Source: Sipunculus nudus
Lineage: Eukaryota > Annelida > Sipuncula > Golfingiida > Sipunculidae
Direction: 5' to 3'
DNA: 64,000 nucleotides
Assembly (NCBI GenBank): GCA_026874595.1
Contig: CM049322.1
Coordinates: forward strand, 5,627,900-5,691,899
Part shown: positions 12,701 through 25,127 of the stretch, in pieces
How positions within the stretch are numbered: the first letter of the stretch is position 1
Layout of the letters: each line of letters begins with the position of its first letter
Position numbers and translations under genes: made by a program
The notes under the pieces: model-generated
The model's database searches: none
The model's input: the letters and a program-made list of their open reading frames with translations, nothing else
What the model was told of the DNA's origin: nothing

Positions 12701-15700
12701 TGATAGTCGTATACATATGAGACTTCTGTATTCTTGCGTACAACAAAGTTCACTTCCAATCTGTGTTTTGTCACCAGAACTATTTTCCCGCTTGGGCTCA
12801 AAGTTTAACGGTGCTTCATACACAGCATCAATTTTATACTTTCCAGGATCAATTCCTCTCTATTAGCCAGAAGTGAACTCCTGCAACGGCAAAAAACAGA
12901 CCCCTCAATAGCGAGAAGCCAGCCCTCTCCCAACAGGATGTTAACTTCTGTTAAAAGCAAAGCAAATGACTGTTCCAATATCAACTATTTTTCCATATTA
13001 GGTAGAAGTGAACTCCTGCAACGGCAAAAAACAGACCCCTCAATAGCGAGAAGCAAGCCCTCTACCAACAGGAAGTTAACTTCTAGTAGGAGCAAATGAC
13101 TCGTGGTCAAGGACACTATATCGAAACACACTCCTGGATTTCAGTGTAAAACCAATGCTGGTTTCTAGTTTATATTATGTTAAAATTTTCTTTGGGCATG
13201 CTCAAAATGTTCACATTGCATGCTCATCATCAAAATTAAAGAGAACAGCAATCCCTCTGTACTGACTGGAAGTTATTTATTGTACAAGCAAGAGGTACAT
13301 CCTGCCAATAGCAAGATTGCAGCTTTCCCCTGACCACACCAACATAAACCCTTCACAGAAACAAGTCTATACTGTACAATCAAGAATAAGACATCTATAA
13401 AATTAAATTATTCTCTTCAAGGAAACACTGTTTAACCTTTCTAGTCGCAAAATAAACCTCATTCTGATAGTCGTATACATATGAGACTTGTGTATTCTTG
13501 CGTACAACAAAGTTCACTTCCAATCTGTGTTTTGTCACCAGAACCATTTTCCCGCTTGGGCTCCAAGTTTAACGATGCTTCATACACAGCATCAATTTTA
13601 TACTTTCCAGGATCAATTCCTCTCTACTATTCAGAAGTGAACTCCTGCAACGGCAAAAAACAGACCCCTCAATAGCGAGAAGCCAGCCCTCTCCCAACAG
13701 GAAGTTTACCTCTGTTAAAAGCAAAGCAAATGACTGTTCCAATATCAACAATTTTTCCATATTAGGTAGAAGTGAACTCCTGCAACGGCAAAAAACAGAC
13801 CCCTCAAAAGCGAGAAGCAAGCCCTCTACCAACAGGAAGTTAACTTCTAGTAGGAGCAAATGACTCGTGGTCAAGGACACTTTATCGAAACACACTCCTG
13901 GATTTCAGTGTAAAACCAATGCTGGTTTCTAGTTTATATTATGTTAAAATTTTCTTTGGGCATGCTCATCATCAAAATTAAAGAACAGCAATCCCTCTAT
14001 ACTGACTGGAAGTTATTTATTGTACAAGCAAGAGGTACATCCTGCCAATAGAAAGATTGCAGCTTTATCCTGTCCACACCAACAGAAACAAGTCTATACT
14101 CTACAATCAAAGTAAGATATTTATAAAACTAAACTATTCTCTTCAAGGAAACACTGTTTAACCCTTCTAGTCGCAAAATAAACCTCATCCTGATAGTCGT
14201 ATACATATGAGACTTCTGTATTCTTGCGTACAACAAAGTTCACTTCCAATCTTTTTTTTGTCACCAGAACCATTTTCCTGCTTGGGCTCAAAGTTTAACG
14301 GTGCTTCATACACAGCATCAATTTTATACTTTCCAGGATCAATTCCTCTCTACTAACCAGATGTGAACTCCTGCAACGGCAAAAAACAGACCCCTCAATA
14401 GCGAGAAGCAAGCCCTCTCCCAACAGGAAGTTAACTTCTGTTAAAAGCAAAGCAAATGACTGTTCCAATATCAACAGTTTTTCCATATTAGGTAGAAGTG
14501 AACTCCTGCAACGGCAAAAAACAGACCCCTCAATAGCGAGAAGCAAGCCCTCTACCAACAGGAAGTTAACTTCTAGTAGGAGCAAATGACTCGTGGTCAA
14601 GGACACTATATCGAAACACACTCCTGGATTTCAGTGTAAAACCAATGCTGGTTTCTAGTTTATATTATGTTAAAATTTTCTTTGGGCATGCTAAAAATGT
14701 TCACATTGCATGCTCATCATCAAAATTAAAGAACAGCAATCCCTCTATACTGACTGGAAGTTATTTATTGTACAAGCAAGAGGTACATCCTGCCAATAGC
14801 AAGATTGCAGCTTTCTCCTGACCACACCAACAGAAACAAGTCTATACTCTACAATCAAGAATAAGATATCTATAAAACTAAATTATTCTCTTCAGGAAAA
14901 CACTGTTTATCCTTTCTAGTCGCAAAATAAACCTCATCCTGATAGTCGTATACATATGAGACTTGTGTATTATTGCGTACAACAAAGTTCACTTCCAATC
15001 TGTGTTTTTTCACCAGAACTATTTTCCCGCTTGGGCTCAAAGTTTAACGGTGCTTCATACACAGCATCAATTTAATACTTTCCAGGATTAATTCCTCTCT
15101 ATTAGCCAGAAGTGAACCCCTGCAACGGCAAAAAACAGACCCCTCAATAGCGAGAAGCCAGCCCTCTCCCAACAGGAAGTTAACCTCTGTTAAAAACAAA
15201 GCAAATGACTGTTCCAATATCAACAATTTTTCCATATTAGGTAGAAGTGAACTCCTTCAACGGCAAAAAACAGACCCCTCAATAGCGAGAAGCAAGCCCT
15301 CTACCAACAGGAAGTTAACTTCTAGTAGGAGCAAATGACTCGTGGTCAAGGACACTATATCGAAACACACTCCTGGATTTCAGTGTAAAACCAATGCTGG
15401 TTTCTAGTTTATATTATGTTAAAATTTTCTTTGGGCATGCTCAAAATGTTCACATTCCATGCTCATCATCAAATTTAAAGAGAACAGCAATCCCTCTGTA
15501 CTGACTGGAAGTTATTTCTTGTACAAGCAAGAGGTACAACCTGCCAATAGCAAGATTGCAGCTTTCTCCTGACCACACCAACAGAAACAAGTCTATACTC
15601 TACAATCAAGAATAAGATATTTATAAAACTAAACTATTCTCTTCAAGGAAACACTGTTTAACCCTTCTAGTCGCAAAATAAACCTCATCCTGATAGTCGT

Positions 15701-17876
15701 ATACATATGAGACTTGTGTATTCTTGCGTACAACAAAGTTCACTTCCAATCTTTTTTTTTGTCACCAGAACCATTTTCCCGCTTGGGCTCAAAGTTTAAT
15801 GGTGCTTCATGCACAGCAACAATTTTATACTTTCCAGGATCAATTCCTCTCTACTAACCAGATGTGAACTCCTGCAACGGCAAAAAACAGACCCCTCAAT
15901 AGCGAGAAGCAAGCCCTCTCCAAACAGGAAGTTACCTTCTGTTAAAAGCAAAGCAAATGACTGTTCCAATATCAACAATTTTTCCATATTAGGTAGAAGT
16001 GAACTCCTGCAACGGCAAAAAACAGACCCCTCAATAGCGAGAAGCAAGCCCTCTCCCAACAGGAAGTTAACTTCTAGTAGGAGCAAATGACTCGTGGTCA
16101 AGGACACTATATCGAAACACACTCCTGGATTTCAGTGTAAAACCAATGCTGGTTTCTAGTTTATATTATGTTAAAATTTTCTTTGGGCATGCTCAAAATG
16201 TTCACATTGCATGCTCATCATCAAAATTAAAGAGAACAGCAATCCCTCTGTACTGACTGGAAGTTATTTATTGTACAAGCAAGAGGTACATCCTGCCAAT
16301 AGCGAGATTGCAGCTTTCTCCTGACCACACCAACAGAAACAAGTCTATACTCTACAATCAAGAATAAGATATTTATAAAACTAAACTATTCTCTTCAAGG
16401 AAACACTGTTTAACCCTTCTAGTCGCAAAATAAACCTCATCCTGATAGTCGTATACATATGAGACTTGTGTATTCTTGCGTACAACAAAGTTAACTTCCA
16501 ATCTTTTTTTTGTCACCAGAACCATTTTCCCGCTTGGGCTCAAAGTTTAACGGTGCTTCATACACAGCATCAATTTTATACTTTCCAGGATCAATTCCTC
16601 TCTACTAACCAGATGTGAACTCCTGCAACGGCAAAAAAACAGACCCCTCAATAGCGAGAAGCAAGCCCTCTCCCAACGGGAAGTTAACCTCTGTTAAAAG
16701 CAAAGCAAATGACTGTTCCAATATCAATAATTTTTCCATATTAGGTAGAAGTGAACTCCTGCAACGGCAAAAAAACAGACCCCTCAATAGCGAGAAGCAA
16801 GCCCTGTACCAACAGGAAGTTAACTTCTAGTAGGAGCAAATGACTCGTGGTCAAGGACACTATATCGAAACACACTCCTGGATTTCAGTGTAAAACCAAT
16901 GCTGGTTTCTAGTTTATATTATGTTAAAATTTTCTTTGGGCATGTTCAAAATGTTCACATTCCATGCTCATCATCAAAATTAAAGAGAACAGCAATCCCT
17001 CTGTACTGACTGGAAGTTATTTATTGTACAAGCAAGAGGTACATCCTGCCAATAGCAAGATTGCAGCTTTCTCCTGACCACACCAACAGAAACAAGTCTA
17101 TACTCTACAATCAAGAACAAGATATCTATAAAACTAAATTATTCTCTTCAAGAAAACACTGTTTATCCTTTCTAGTCGCAAAATAAACCTCATCCTGATA
17201 GTCGTATACATATGAGACTTGTGTATTATTGCGTACAACAAAGTTCACTTCAAATCTGTGTTTTGTCACCAGAACTATTTTCCCGCTTGGGCTCAAAGTT
17301 TAACGGTGCTTCATCCACAGCATCAATTTTATACTTTCCAGGATCAATTCCTCTCTATTAGCCAGAAGTGAACTCCTGCAACGGCAAAAAACAGACCCCT
17401 CAATAGCGAGAAGCCAGCCCTCTCCCAACAGGAAGTTAACCTCTGTTAAAAGCAAAGCAAATGACTGTTCCAATATCAACAATTTTTCCATATTAGGTAG
17501 AAGTGAACTCCTGCAACGGCAAAAAACAGACCCCTCAATAGCGAGAAGCAAGCCCTCTACCAACAGGAAGTTAACTTCTAGTAGGAGCAAATGACTCGTG
17601 GTCAAGGACACTATATCGAAACACACTCCTGGATTTCAGTGTAAAACCAATGCTGGTTTCTAGTTTATATTATGTTAAAATTTTCTTTGGGCATGCTCAA
17701 AATGTTCACATTCCATGCTCATCATCAAATTTAAAGAGAACAGCAATCCCTCTGTACTGACTGGAAGTTATTTCTTGTACAAGCAAGAGGTACATCCTGC
17801 CAATAGCAAGATTGCAGCTTTCTCCTGACCACACCAACAGAAACAAGTCTATACTCTACAATCAAGAATAAGATAT

Positions 17877-18071
17877 TTATAAAACTAAACTATTCTCTTC
17901 AAGGAAACACTGTTTAACCCTTCTAGTCGCAAAATAAACCTCATCCTGATAGTCGTATACATATGAGACTTGTGTATTCTTGCGTACAACAAAGTTCACT
18001 TCCAATCTTTTTTTTTGGTCACCAGAACCATTTTCCCGCTTGGGCTCAAAGTTTAACGGTGCTTCATACAC
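17877..18071 (-). pseudogene. Exon-like reading frame in a satellite I unit (second open copy)
   Basis: This is the second copy in which both halves of the exon-like frame are joined, again because the A run has the right length. It differs from the copy at 6571-6765 at only a few residues (E/Q, R/K and T/E exchanges). No start codon, promoter or partner exon is visible; the first residue shown by a simple frame search is GTG. I regard it as an amplified gene fragment, not an active gene. Confidence 0.4.
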
Positions 18072-18959
18072 AGCATCAATTTTATACTTTCCAGGATCAA
18101 TTCCTCTCTACTAACCAGATGTGAACTCCTGCAACGGCAAAAAACAGACCCCTCAATAGCGAGAAGCAAGCCCTCTCCCAACAGGAGGTTAACTTCTGTT
18201 AAAAGCAAAGCAAATGACTGTTCCAATATCAACAATTTTTCCATATTAGGTAGAAGTGAACTCCTGCAACGGCAAAAAAACAGACCCCTCAATAGCGAGA
18301 AGCAAGCCCTGTACCAACAGGAAGTTAACTTCTAGTAGGAGCAAATGACTCGTGGTCAAGGACACTATATCGAAACACACTCCTGGATTTCAGTGTAAAA
18401 CCAATGCTGGTTTCTAGTTTATATTATGTTAAAATTTTCTTTGGGCATGTTCAAAATGTTCACATTCCATGCTCATCATCAAAATTAAAGAGAACAGCAA
18501 TCCCTCTGTACTGACTGGAAGTTATTTATTGTACAAGCAAGAGGTACATCCTGCCAATAGCGAGATTGCAGCTTTCTCCTGACCACACCAACAGAAACAA
18601 GTCTATACTCTACAATCAAGAATAAGATATCTATAAAACTAAATTATTCTCTTCAAGAAAACACTGTTTATCCTTTCAAGTCGCAAAACTAGACGACCAG
18701 AGGTCGAACGCTTGCCGGAAGTTGAAATGACAGACAGATGGACAGACAGAACATATTGTGGGTTTTCTATTATTTGAATGACCCTCAGCGTTTGCTCAGA
18801 AGTTGTGGCCTGTAAAATGACATATCAGACAAAACAACGAGGAAGCAGACAAAGCTGACCACAAAAGACTAACAGACAAACATACTGACACATCTGTGAT
18901 AACAGATTACCAGACAAAAGTGCCGAAGGTAAAGAAGAGCAAAATTAGCGATGGTTTAT

Positions 18960-19790
18960 GTAGATAAGGTTTATAATTTTGGAGATATGGCCAAAACATG
19001 ATATGTTTGGGAGGTGAAGGTGCAGCGCCCCCTAGTGGCTAAATGAAAAATCTGATTTGAGATATTAGTGAAACACATAAGATGTACCAGTTTTAAAAGG
19101 ATTCCTGAAAAAAAAAACTGTGGCCTGTAGAATGCTATATATGAGACGCAAGAACCAGCAAGTAGGCGGATTTGAGGACAACTGACAAACAGACAGACAC
19201 ACTGACAAAGTCATACAAGAATGAGACCAGATGACATTACTAGGTCATGGAGAAGACTCAGGGAAAGAAAATAAGCCATAGTTTCTGTAATTGAGGCTTT
19301 GGGTTTTAGAGATATGGTCAATATAATGATATGTGTGTGAGGGTCAGGTGCAGCGCCACCTAGCGGCCATATCCGGAAAATGAAAAAAAAATTGTGAGAA
19401 AATATAACATGCATCAGTTTTCAAATGCTTCTTTAAAAACTGTGGCCTGTAGAATGCTATATGCGAGACGCAAGAATCAGCAAGCAGCCAAATTTGAGGA
19501 CAACTGACAAACAGACGGACAAACTGACAAAGTGACACAAGATTGAGACCAGATGACATTATCAGTTTATGGAGAAGACTCATAGGGAAAAAATAAGCTA
19601 TAGTTTATGTAATTGAGCTTTGGGTTTTAGAGATATGGCCAATGTAATGATATGTGTGTGAGGGTCGTATGCAGCGCCCCCTAGCAGCAATATTCAAAAA
19701 ATGAAAAAAACATTTCGAGATACTAGTGTAGGACTTATGATATGTCAGTTTCAAAATGATTCCTGCAATAATGTGGCCTTTGGCGCAAGA
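18960..19790 (+). repeat. Family A core tandem modules, type 1 (~325 bp x3)
   Basis: Three degenerate direct copies, each with GATATGGYCAA, TGATATGTGTG, a CGCCCCCTAG-type block, an AAATGAAAAA stretch, CGAGATA and CTGTGGCCTGTAGAATG. Repeat starts near 18983, 19312 and 19631. A fourth and fifth relative occur at 22295-22400 and 27300-27420 in the second half of the composite. Confidence 0.8.
19023..19041 (-). promoter_or_regulatory. CTCF-like motif in element A (copy 1)
   Basis: The plus strand reads CAGCGCCCCCTAGTGGCTA, close to the vertebrate CTCF consensus read on its complement (TAGCGCCCCCTGGTGGCCA). Further copies: 19351-19369, 19672-19690 (weaker), 22326-22344 and 27348-27366 (closest to consensus in its core). 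All have the same orientation. The match is seen; binding is inference. Confidence 0.35.
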
Positions 19791-20100
19791 TGAATGAAAT
19801 CTCGAAATATCTCTATTCACGAGATATTTTACGAGATACTGCAAGACTTGTAATAAAATCTTGTAGTACTAGTTAAATGCTACCTGATGCAAAAAACTAG
19901 GTCTCTCTAGCTTTAACACTGACAAAGTTAGAAAAATAAGACCCCTTAATTTCGAATATCATGACTTTTCCCCCAAAATTTATAACCATGGTTACGGCAA
20001 ATTTGAGTCAGCTACACACCAGATGACAGGCTTTGGAATGACAATTAAAATGAGCTATTGTTGAAGTAGATACAACTAATAGTCACAAAGATATGAAGAA

Positions 20101-21090
20101 AAAACCGTTTTGAGAAGTTTTGATGACCTTGACCTTGACCTTTCACTTATTTTAACCAAAAACAATAAGGCACCTAGAATTTTGGTTGTTTATCATCCCT
20201 GAAAGTTTCAAGGTGATTGTGGCAAAATTGTGGCCAGGAGAGTGATGACAAACAAACAAATGAGGTTGATACGACCATATTTGACCAAGTGATGAAGAAA
20301 AGAAAATTTCGAGGTTTTTCGATGACCTTGTCCTTGACCTATATTAACAAAAACGATAGAGCACCTTGCATTTTATTTTTTCGTCATCTCTGTAAGTTTC
20401 AAGGTGATTGCGGCAAAACTGTGGCTTGTAGTGTCGTAAATGTGAGACAGAACAACAAGGCCGTTGACAAAATTGACAACAACAGAGGAACAGACAGACA
20501 TACTGACAAGGTGACACATGGCCAGCAAAGGTTAGGCACCCTTTGATATGGGGAATGGAAAGACGAACAAAATGAGGTAAGAATGAGGTTGATACGACAA
20601 TTTGTGACAAAGTTTTGAGGAAAATACGGTTTTGAGGTTTTTTGAGGGTCTTGACCTTGACCTTTGACCTATTTTAATAAAAAACAAAAGACTGCCTAGA
20701 ATTTTGCTTGTCCATCATCTCTAAAAGTTTCAAGGTTATTGCTGCAAAACTATGGCCTGTAGTGTCGTAAATGTCCGAAAGAACAACAAGTCCGTTGACA
20801 AAATTGACAACAACCCTGAAACAGACAGACATACTGACAAGGTGACACAAGGCCAACAAAGGATCATCATACCAGGATATGGGCAATGGAAAGAAAAACA
20901 AAATGAGGTAAGAATGAGGTTGATACGACAATTTTTAACCAAGTTATGAGGAAAATAAAATTTTGAGGTTTTTTGATGACCTTGACCTTAACCGTTTACC
21001 TTCATTAACCAAAAACAATAGGGCACCTAGAAATTTAATTCTCCATCATCTCTGAAAGTTTCAAGGTGATTGTGGCAAAATTGTGGCCAG
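20101..21090 (+). repeat. Family A core tandem modules, type 2 (TGACCTTGACC modules)
   Basis: Direct copies of a ~325-bp module: TGATGACCTTGACC, ACCAAAAACAATAGGGCACC, CATCATCTCTGAAAG, TTTCAAGGTGATTG and TGTGGCC. Module starts near 20123, 20320 (shortened), 20648 and 20976. The last module recurs almost unchanged at 27628-27760 before the second 3' end. TGACCT repeats are nuclear-receptor half-sites, but they are also a common feature of molluscan repeats. Confidence 0.75.
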
Positions 21091-21097
21091 GAGAGTG

Positions 21098-21104
21098 CAG
21101 ACAG

Positions 21105-21139
<35 letters not shown>

Positions 21140-21170
21140 GACAGACAGACAGACAGACAAACAGACATAC
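21098..21170 (+). repeat. (CAGA)n/(GACA)n microsatellite
   Basis: About 70 bp of GACA-type tetranucleotides with GACG interruptions, placed just before the 3' hairpin of element A. This position is typical for Helentron-associated elements with a terminal microsatellite. Reading frames through it (CLSV repeats) are meaningless. Confidence 0.95.
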
Positions 21171-21185
21171 GCAACTGAGCAATAT

Positions 21186-21216
21186 GCTTGCCGAAATCTT
21201 TGATTCCGGCAAGCAA
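21186..21216 (+). terminator. 3' terminal hairpin of family A element (first copy)
   Basis: GCTTGCCG at 21186-21193 pairs with CGGCAAGC at 21207-21214 around a 13-base AT-rich loop; AA follows and ends the element. It matches 27801-27831. It would act as the rolling-circle termination hairpin if the element moves by that mechanism (inference). Confidence 0.65.
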
Positions 21217-22060
21217 CTAGCTGCAAAAGTCGCGGTGTTATCAGCAGTTACGTGAAATCATGTTTTTTTCTCGCTTGACGAGATATAGTACGAGATTTGG
21301 CAAGACGAGCAGTTTTATTATGTCAAGACGGCCAACGGTACGAAATGGCGAAAACTAGATCCGTCTAGCTGTAAAAGTCGCCGAGTTATAAGCATTTCCG
21401 TGTACTCTCGTGTTTTCTCGTTTGACGAGATATGGTACAGGATTTGGCCAGTCTTGTAGATTTGTCATATCAAACTCTCTAAATGTTATGAAATGGCGAA
21501 AACTACATCTGTCTAGCTGTAAAAGTTGCCGAGTTATTAGCATTTCTGTGAAATCTCCTTTTTTATCGTTTGACGAGATATGGTGCGAGATTTGGCCAGT
21601 CTTGCAGGTTTGTCATGTCAAGCCGTCCAAATGTTTTTGAATGCCAAAAACAAGACCTGTCTAGCCGTGAAAGTCGCCGACTTATATGCATTTCTGTGAA
21701 ATCTCGTTTTTCCACATTTGACCAGATGTAGTGCGAGATTTCGCCAAGTATCGCAGTTTTACTATGTCAAGTTGGCCAAATGTTACCAAATGCCAAAAAC
21801 TAGACCTGAGTAGCTGTAAAAGTAGCCTAGTTATAAGCATTTCCATGATATCTCGTTTTTTTCTCGCTTGACGAGATATGGTGCGAGATTTGGCCTGATT
21901 TCTTTTCTGGCGTGTCAAGCTGGTCATATGTTATGAAATGCCGAAAACTAGACCTGTGTAGCTGTAAAAGTCGCCGAGTTATAAGCATTTCCGTGAAATC
22001 TCGGTTTTTCTCGTTTGACGATAAACCGAGCGAAATTTGACGAGACTTGCAATTGAATGA
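21217..22060 (+). repeat. 148-bp tandem repeat x6 with TCTCG hairpins
   Basis: CTAGCTGTAAAAGTCGCC-type starts recur at 21217, 21365, 21513, 21661, 21810 and 21958, a period of 148-149 bp. Most units carry TCTCGTTTGACGAGA or a variant, a 5-bp stem (TCTCG/CGAGA) with a 5-base loop. The first unit begins exactly where the preceding element A 3' end stops. A similar TCTCG hairpin appears at about 27022-27036, after the nested family B element. Confidence 0.9.
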
Positions 22061-22421
22061 CTTATAACCAAGGGGAAGCAGCCTTATGCAAAAAACTAGA
22101 CCTTTGAAACATAAATATTAACCGAGATAGAAGCCAAAAACTGCATATTTTCAGATCGTCAAGTTTAACCCACAAATTTGGTAACCATGGTAACGGCAGC
22201 ACAAAGCTACATGTGCGGAGGAATAAGCCAATGTTCCTAGTTTAAGATACAACGATAAAAATTGTGCCATGTTTAAAATTATTGTAGATATTGCAGAAAA
22301 ATGATATGTGTTAGTGTTTCAGGTACCACGCCCCCTGGTGGCTATTTCCAAAAAATGAAAAACTGATTTCGAGATATTTATAAATAACACAGAATATATC
22401 AATTTCAAAGCCATTGTTAAA
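22061..22421 (+). other. Second-half body of the composite A element
   Basis: Non-coding sequence of the composite between the 148-bp repeats and the nested family B element. It contains GGTAACCATGGTAACGGCA, near-palindromic and also seen at about 27490, and a CTCF-like block at 22326-22344. It is interrupted at 22421 by family B and continues at 26988. Confidence 0.6.
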
Positions 22422-23415
22422 ACAAGGGACCTATGGGTCACGGCGCTCAGCTGATCATGATTGAACTATAAATGTATCACCATTGTGATACTATATTTAG
22501 TCGACAAACCTTATGAATATCATGGACCTATTAGGCTATTATAAAGGAATATAATGTAATATGTGAGTAAATCATGTATGAAATTACCTGACTGATGGAT
22601 TAATATGGAGTAAATATAGTGGTTAATTTTTTATTTATTTGGGAGCTGTTGAAAATAGCAATATATTTGAGCAAATATGAATGCAATGACAGTACACTAA
22701 GCAGTGGTAGAGTGATGATAAGGCTATTTGTTGAAGGATCTATAGTGTATAGAAGTCCGCAAGATTTCAATTTGACATATATAATGTTATTATTAACTAT
22801 GCTGAAGAGTGGATTTATGAATTGTGACTGTATGACATGATATCTCTTAGGTCTTGACAAGGTACATTATATTGATGCCTACCACATCTACATATTACAC
22901 AATATTGACATTATTTCTGGCACGTACATAGGCAACAAACAGTTATACAATATATAAAAATATGAATATATCTGATTCAACTTGTTCTCGTTTACTGAGG
23001 CTGACATTGGGATGGGGTTCGGAGAAGGAAACAGTGTGGGCAGCAAGGAGGGTTGGATGTAGAGAGAAAAGGAGATAGAGAGAGAGGGAGGGAACATTCA
23101 ACAGTACTTAAACACCTGGAAGGTTAAAATCTAAAATATTATGAAATGTAGATAAAGTCTGAGAGAAAGAGGTAATCTAGGCTATGGTTGGTTGATATGA
23201 TTGAAGAAATTGTTGCAAATAATATTTTAAGATCTGACCTTGCGTTTTCATTGGATACCTTTTTTACAGGCTGTTGACAGTTCAACATTTTACACATTTG
23301 TCTAATGAGATCAAATTTTTTTAATTTAAACTTTAATTAAACTGTTTTTTCTATTTTATGATATGTATACAGTTGCTATAAAATCCCCACTCAACAGGCG
23401 AAAGGACTTGATGGA

Positions 23416-23428
23416 GGGGGGGGGGGGG
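23416..23428 (+). repeat. Poly-G run (13 G)
   Basis: First of several long G runs in family B: 23416-23428 (13), 24563-24575 (13), 25107-25127 (21) and 25399-25409 (11). They usually stand before GGGAGTTACAAC- or AACTCTT-type sequence, so they are part of the module and not random. Run lengths may be affected by sequencing. Confidence 0.9.
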
Positions 23429-23930
23429 TTACGATGGGAGTTACAACGCCTCTGTCTCTCTGTATATATTTTCTTCAAATTTTATGCTATAGCAATAGCA
23501 CTATTGTTGACAGTGCGAAGGAGCAAGGACTTAGTGGGGTGGGGGAAGGGGATGGTGGGAGTTACAATACCCTTGCATATATGTACAGGATATGAAATTT
23601 AATTAATCAGAGCTTACAGGAAAAAAAAGTTTATTCATAATTATTAAATATTTAAAACAGGCAAGAAAGCTAGAGAAACAAAGCAAATAATTTTAATTCC
23701 CATTCTTCTGAGCCAGGAAATTATGAACAATTTTTACATAAATTCCCTTTTTTATAACATCATTTTTTTTCCAGGTTTGAAAATGTAACTATACATTTAG
23801 TGTATAACATATATATGTGAATATTTCAGTTGATTCACATTTCTTAATTGCATCAACATATATATCTAATAAATTAGGTTTATAGTACCCGTCAACATAA
23901 TGGGGTGGAGGGAGGAAGGGAGGCATAGGG

Positions 23931-24002
23931 GTGAGAGAGAGAGAAAGAGAGAGAGAGAAAGAGAGCTAGAAAGAGAGAAAGGGAAAGAGAGAGAGAGGAG
24001 AA
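23931..24002 (+). repeat. (GA)n-rich purine tract
   Basis: About 70 bp of GA/GAAA purine repeats inside family B. A weaker purine tract (AGAGAGAGGGAGGGAA) lies at about 23075-23095. Confidence 0.9.
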
Positions 24003-25106
24003 AGGCTCTCTGGTAATTACTGCCTGACCCAGCCTGACCCAGACACTCACAGAAGCAGTAGGCAAGGAGTGAAGGTGTTATGTAACAGCCTGGAACACTG
24101 TTAACCAATGACTTGATGTAAACATTCAAGACATGGTGCTATAAATATGGGTCACTGTGCTCAGCTGAAGTTGGCCTTGAAGGTAAAAATCTAAAATAAT
24201 AATGGAGATCAAGTCTAAGATGAAAAGGTAATATATGCCATGGCTGGTTGACATGATTGGTTTGTATTGATGAGTGAGAAATTGTTGCAAATAATATTTT
24301 GTGACCAAACCATGCATTCTCTAATGTCAAAATTGTAGCATATGAGCAGTTTGTGAACATAAGATGTATATTATTACCATGATCATTGGCTGGCTTTTTG
24401 ATAGTTTGTTGACAGTTCAGAAGTTTACACATTGGCTCAATTGGATCTATTTTACATAATATATATTATTAAATATATGTATTTTTATTTTATAAAATGT
24501 ATACAGTTGAAATATAACTGATGTGTCCAGTCCCCAGATGCAAGAACCTGGTGGTGGTGGGTGGGGGGGGGGGGGAGGGCTGGAATGATGGGAGTTACAT
24601 CATCTCTGTATTAACATAGTGTATATACATATAGGATTTCCACTTAATTCAACAATACTTACAGGATTAAATAGTCCATTCACAATTACATAATATTTAA
24701 AAAAGGACAGACAGACTGTTAGACAAACAAAGCTGATAATATATTTTAATATTTTAAAGTTTTTCATCTGCAATATTACACATCTGAATACATAAGTTGC
24801 TTTCAAATTTCAGACTTTAATGGCTTAAATCCATACACATACAGCATATGAAAGTTATTTCAACAGTGCTTAAAGGAAAAAGTTCATAATTAGTATAAAT
24901 ATTTAATGATAATTGAGAGATGATGGACAGACAAGAGCTGATCACTTTATGTTCCATTCTCCTGGGGCAAGAATATGTTTCAATATTAGATCTTAATTTT
25001 TTCTAATCCAATTATCTTTCAAATTGAAAAAAATGTACACATTTGCAATAATAACTAATGTCCCAGTGCACAGGTGACGGTGAGGTGCCAAGGATCAATG
25101 ACAGCC

Positions 25107-25127
25107 GGGGGGGGGGGGGGGGGGGGG
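25107..25127 (+). repeat. Poly-G run of 21
   Basis: Longest uninterrupted G run in the window, followed by CGGGGAAG. It could form a quadruplex-like structure, and its length is probably unreliable in the assembly. Confidence 0.9.

Larger units (their letters stand above)
4704..18688. repeat. Satellite I array, left block (~750-bp unit, about 19 copies)
   Basis: Direct tandem repeat with a period near 750 bp. The marker CACTCCTGGATTTCAG recurs at about 4840, 5566 (variant), 6317, 7069, 7820, 8571, 9358, 10121, 10873, 11622, 12376, 13126, 13892, 14617, 15366, 16118, 16870, 17622 and 18376. Each unit contains two copies of a ~134-bp sub-repeat that starts at GAAGTGAACTCCTGC, then an AT-rich spacer, then a segment that reads on the minus strand as a decayed exon. 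Units differ by shared indels: a 22-bp loss between two CATGCTCA copies (about 4909 and 13959), an insertion of AACCCTTCACAGAA type (9570, 13345), and variable T runs. Shared variants point to unequal exchange. The array starts in mid-unit at about 4704 and is cut at 18688 by an inserted element; it resumes at 27832. Confidence 0.95.
18689..21216 (+). mobile_element. Family A element proper (2.5 kb, both ends present)
   Basis: This part has the complete 5' end and an internal 3' end identical in form to the one at 27831: a GACA microsatellite, then GCTTGCCG at 21186-21193 and CCGGCAAGC at 21206-21214, then AA. It is the likely minimal transposing unit. Core modules: three of ~320-330 bp (motif GATATGG plus a CGCCCCCTAG block at 19023, 19351 and 19672), then about three of ~325 bp built around TGACCTTGACC (20123, 20320, 20648 and 20976). 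No protein is encoded. Confidence 0.7.

Noticed and set aside
21191-21214. Hairpins at element ends as bacterial-type terminators
   Set aside because: The genome is eukaryotic; they belong to element ends. The 'terminator' type in the feature list means end-of-element hairpins only.
21027-21255. Open frames with CLSVCLSV / QTDRQTDR repeats
   Set aside because: Translation of the CAGA/GACA microsatellite.
22185-22205. GGTAACCATGGTAACGGCA near-palindrome as an element end
   Set aside because: It recurs (about 19985, 22190, 27490) inside family A modules and not at borders, so it is part of the module.
23866-24129. 87-codon frame over the GA tract (SLSLSLFLSLS)
   Set aside because: Simple-sequence translation in a family B element.
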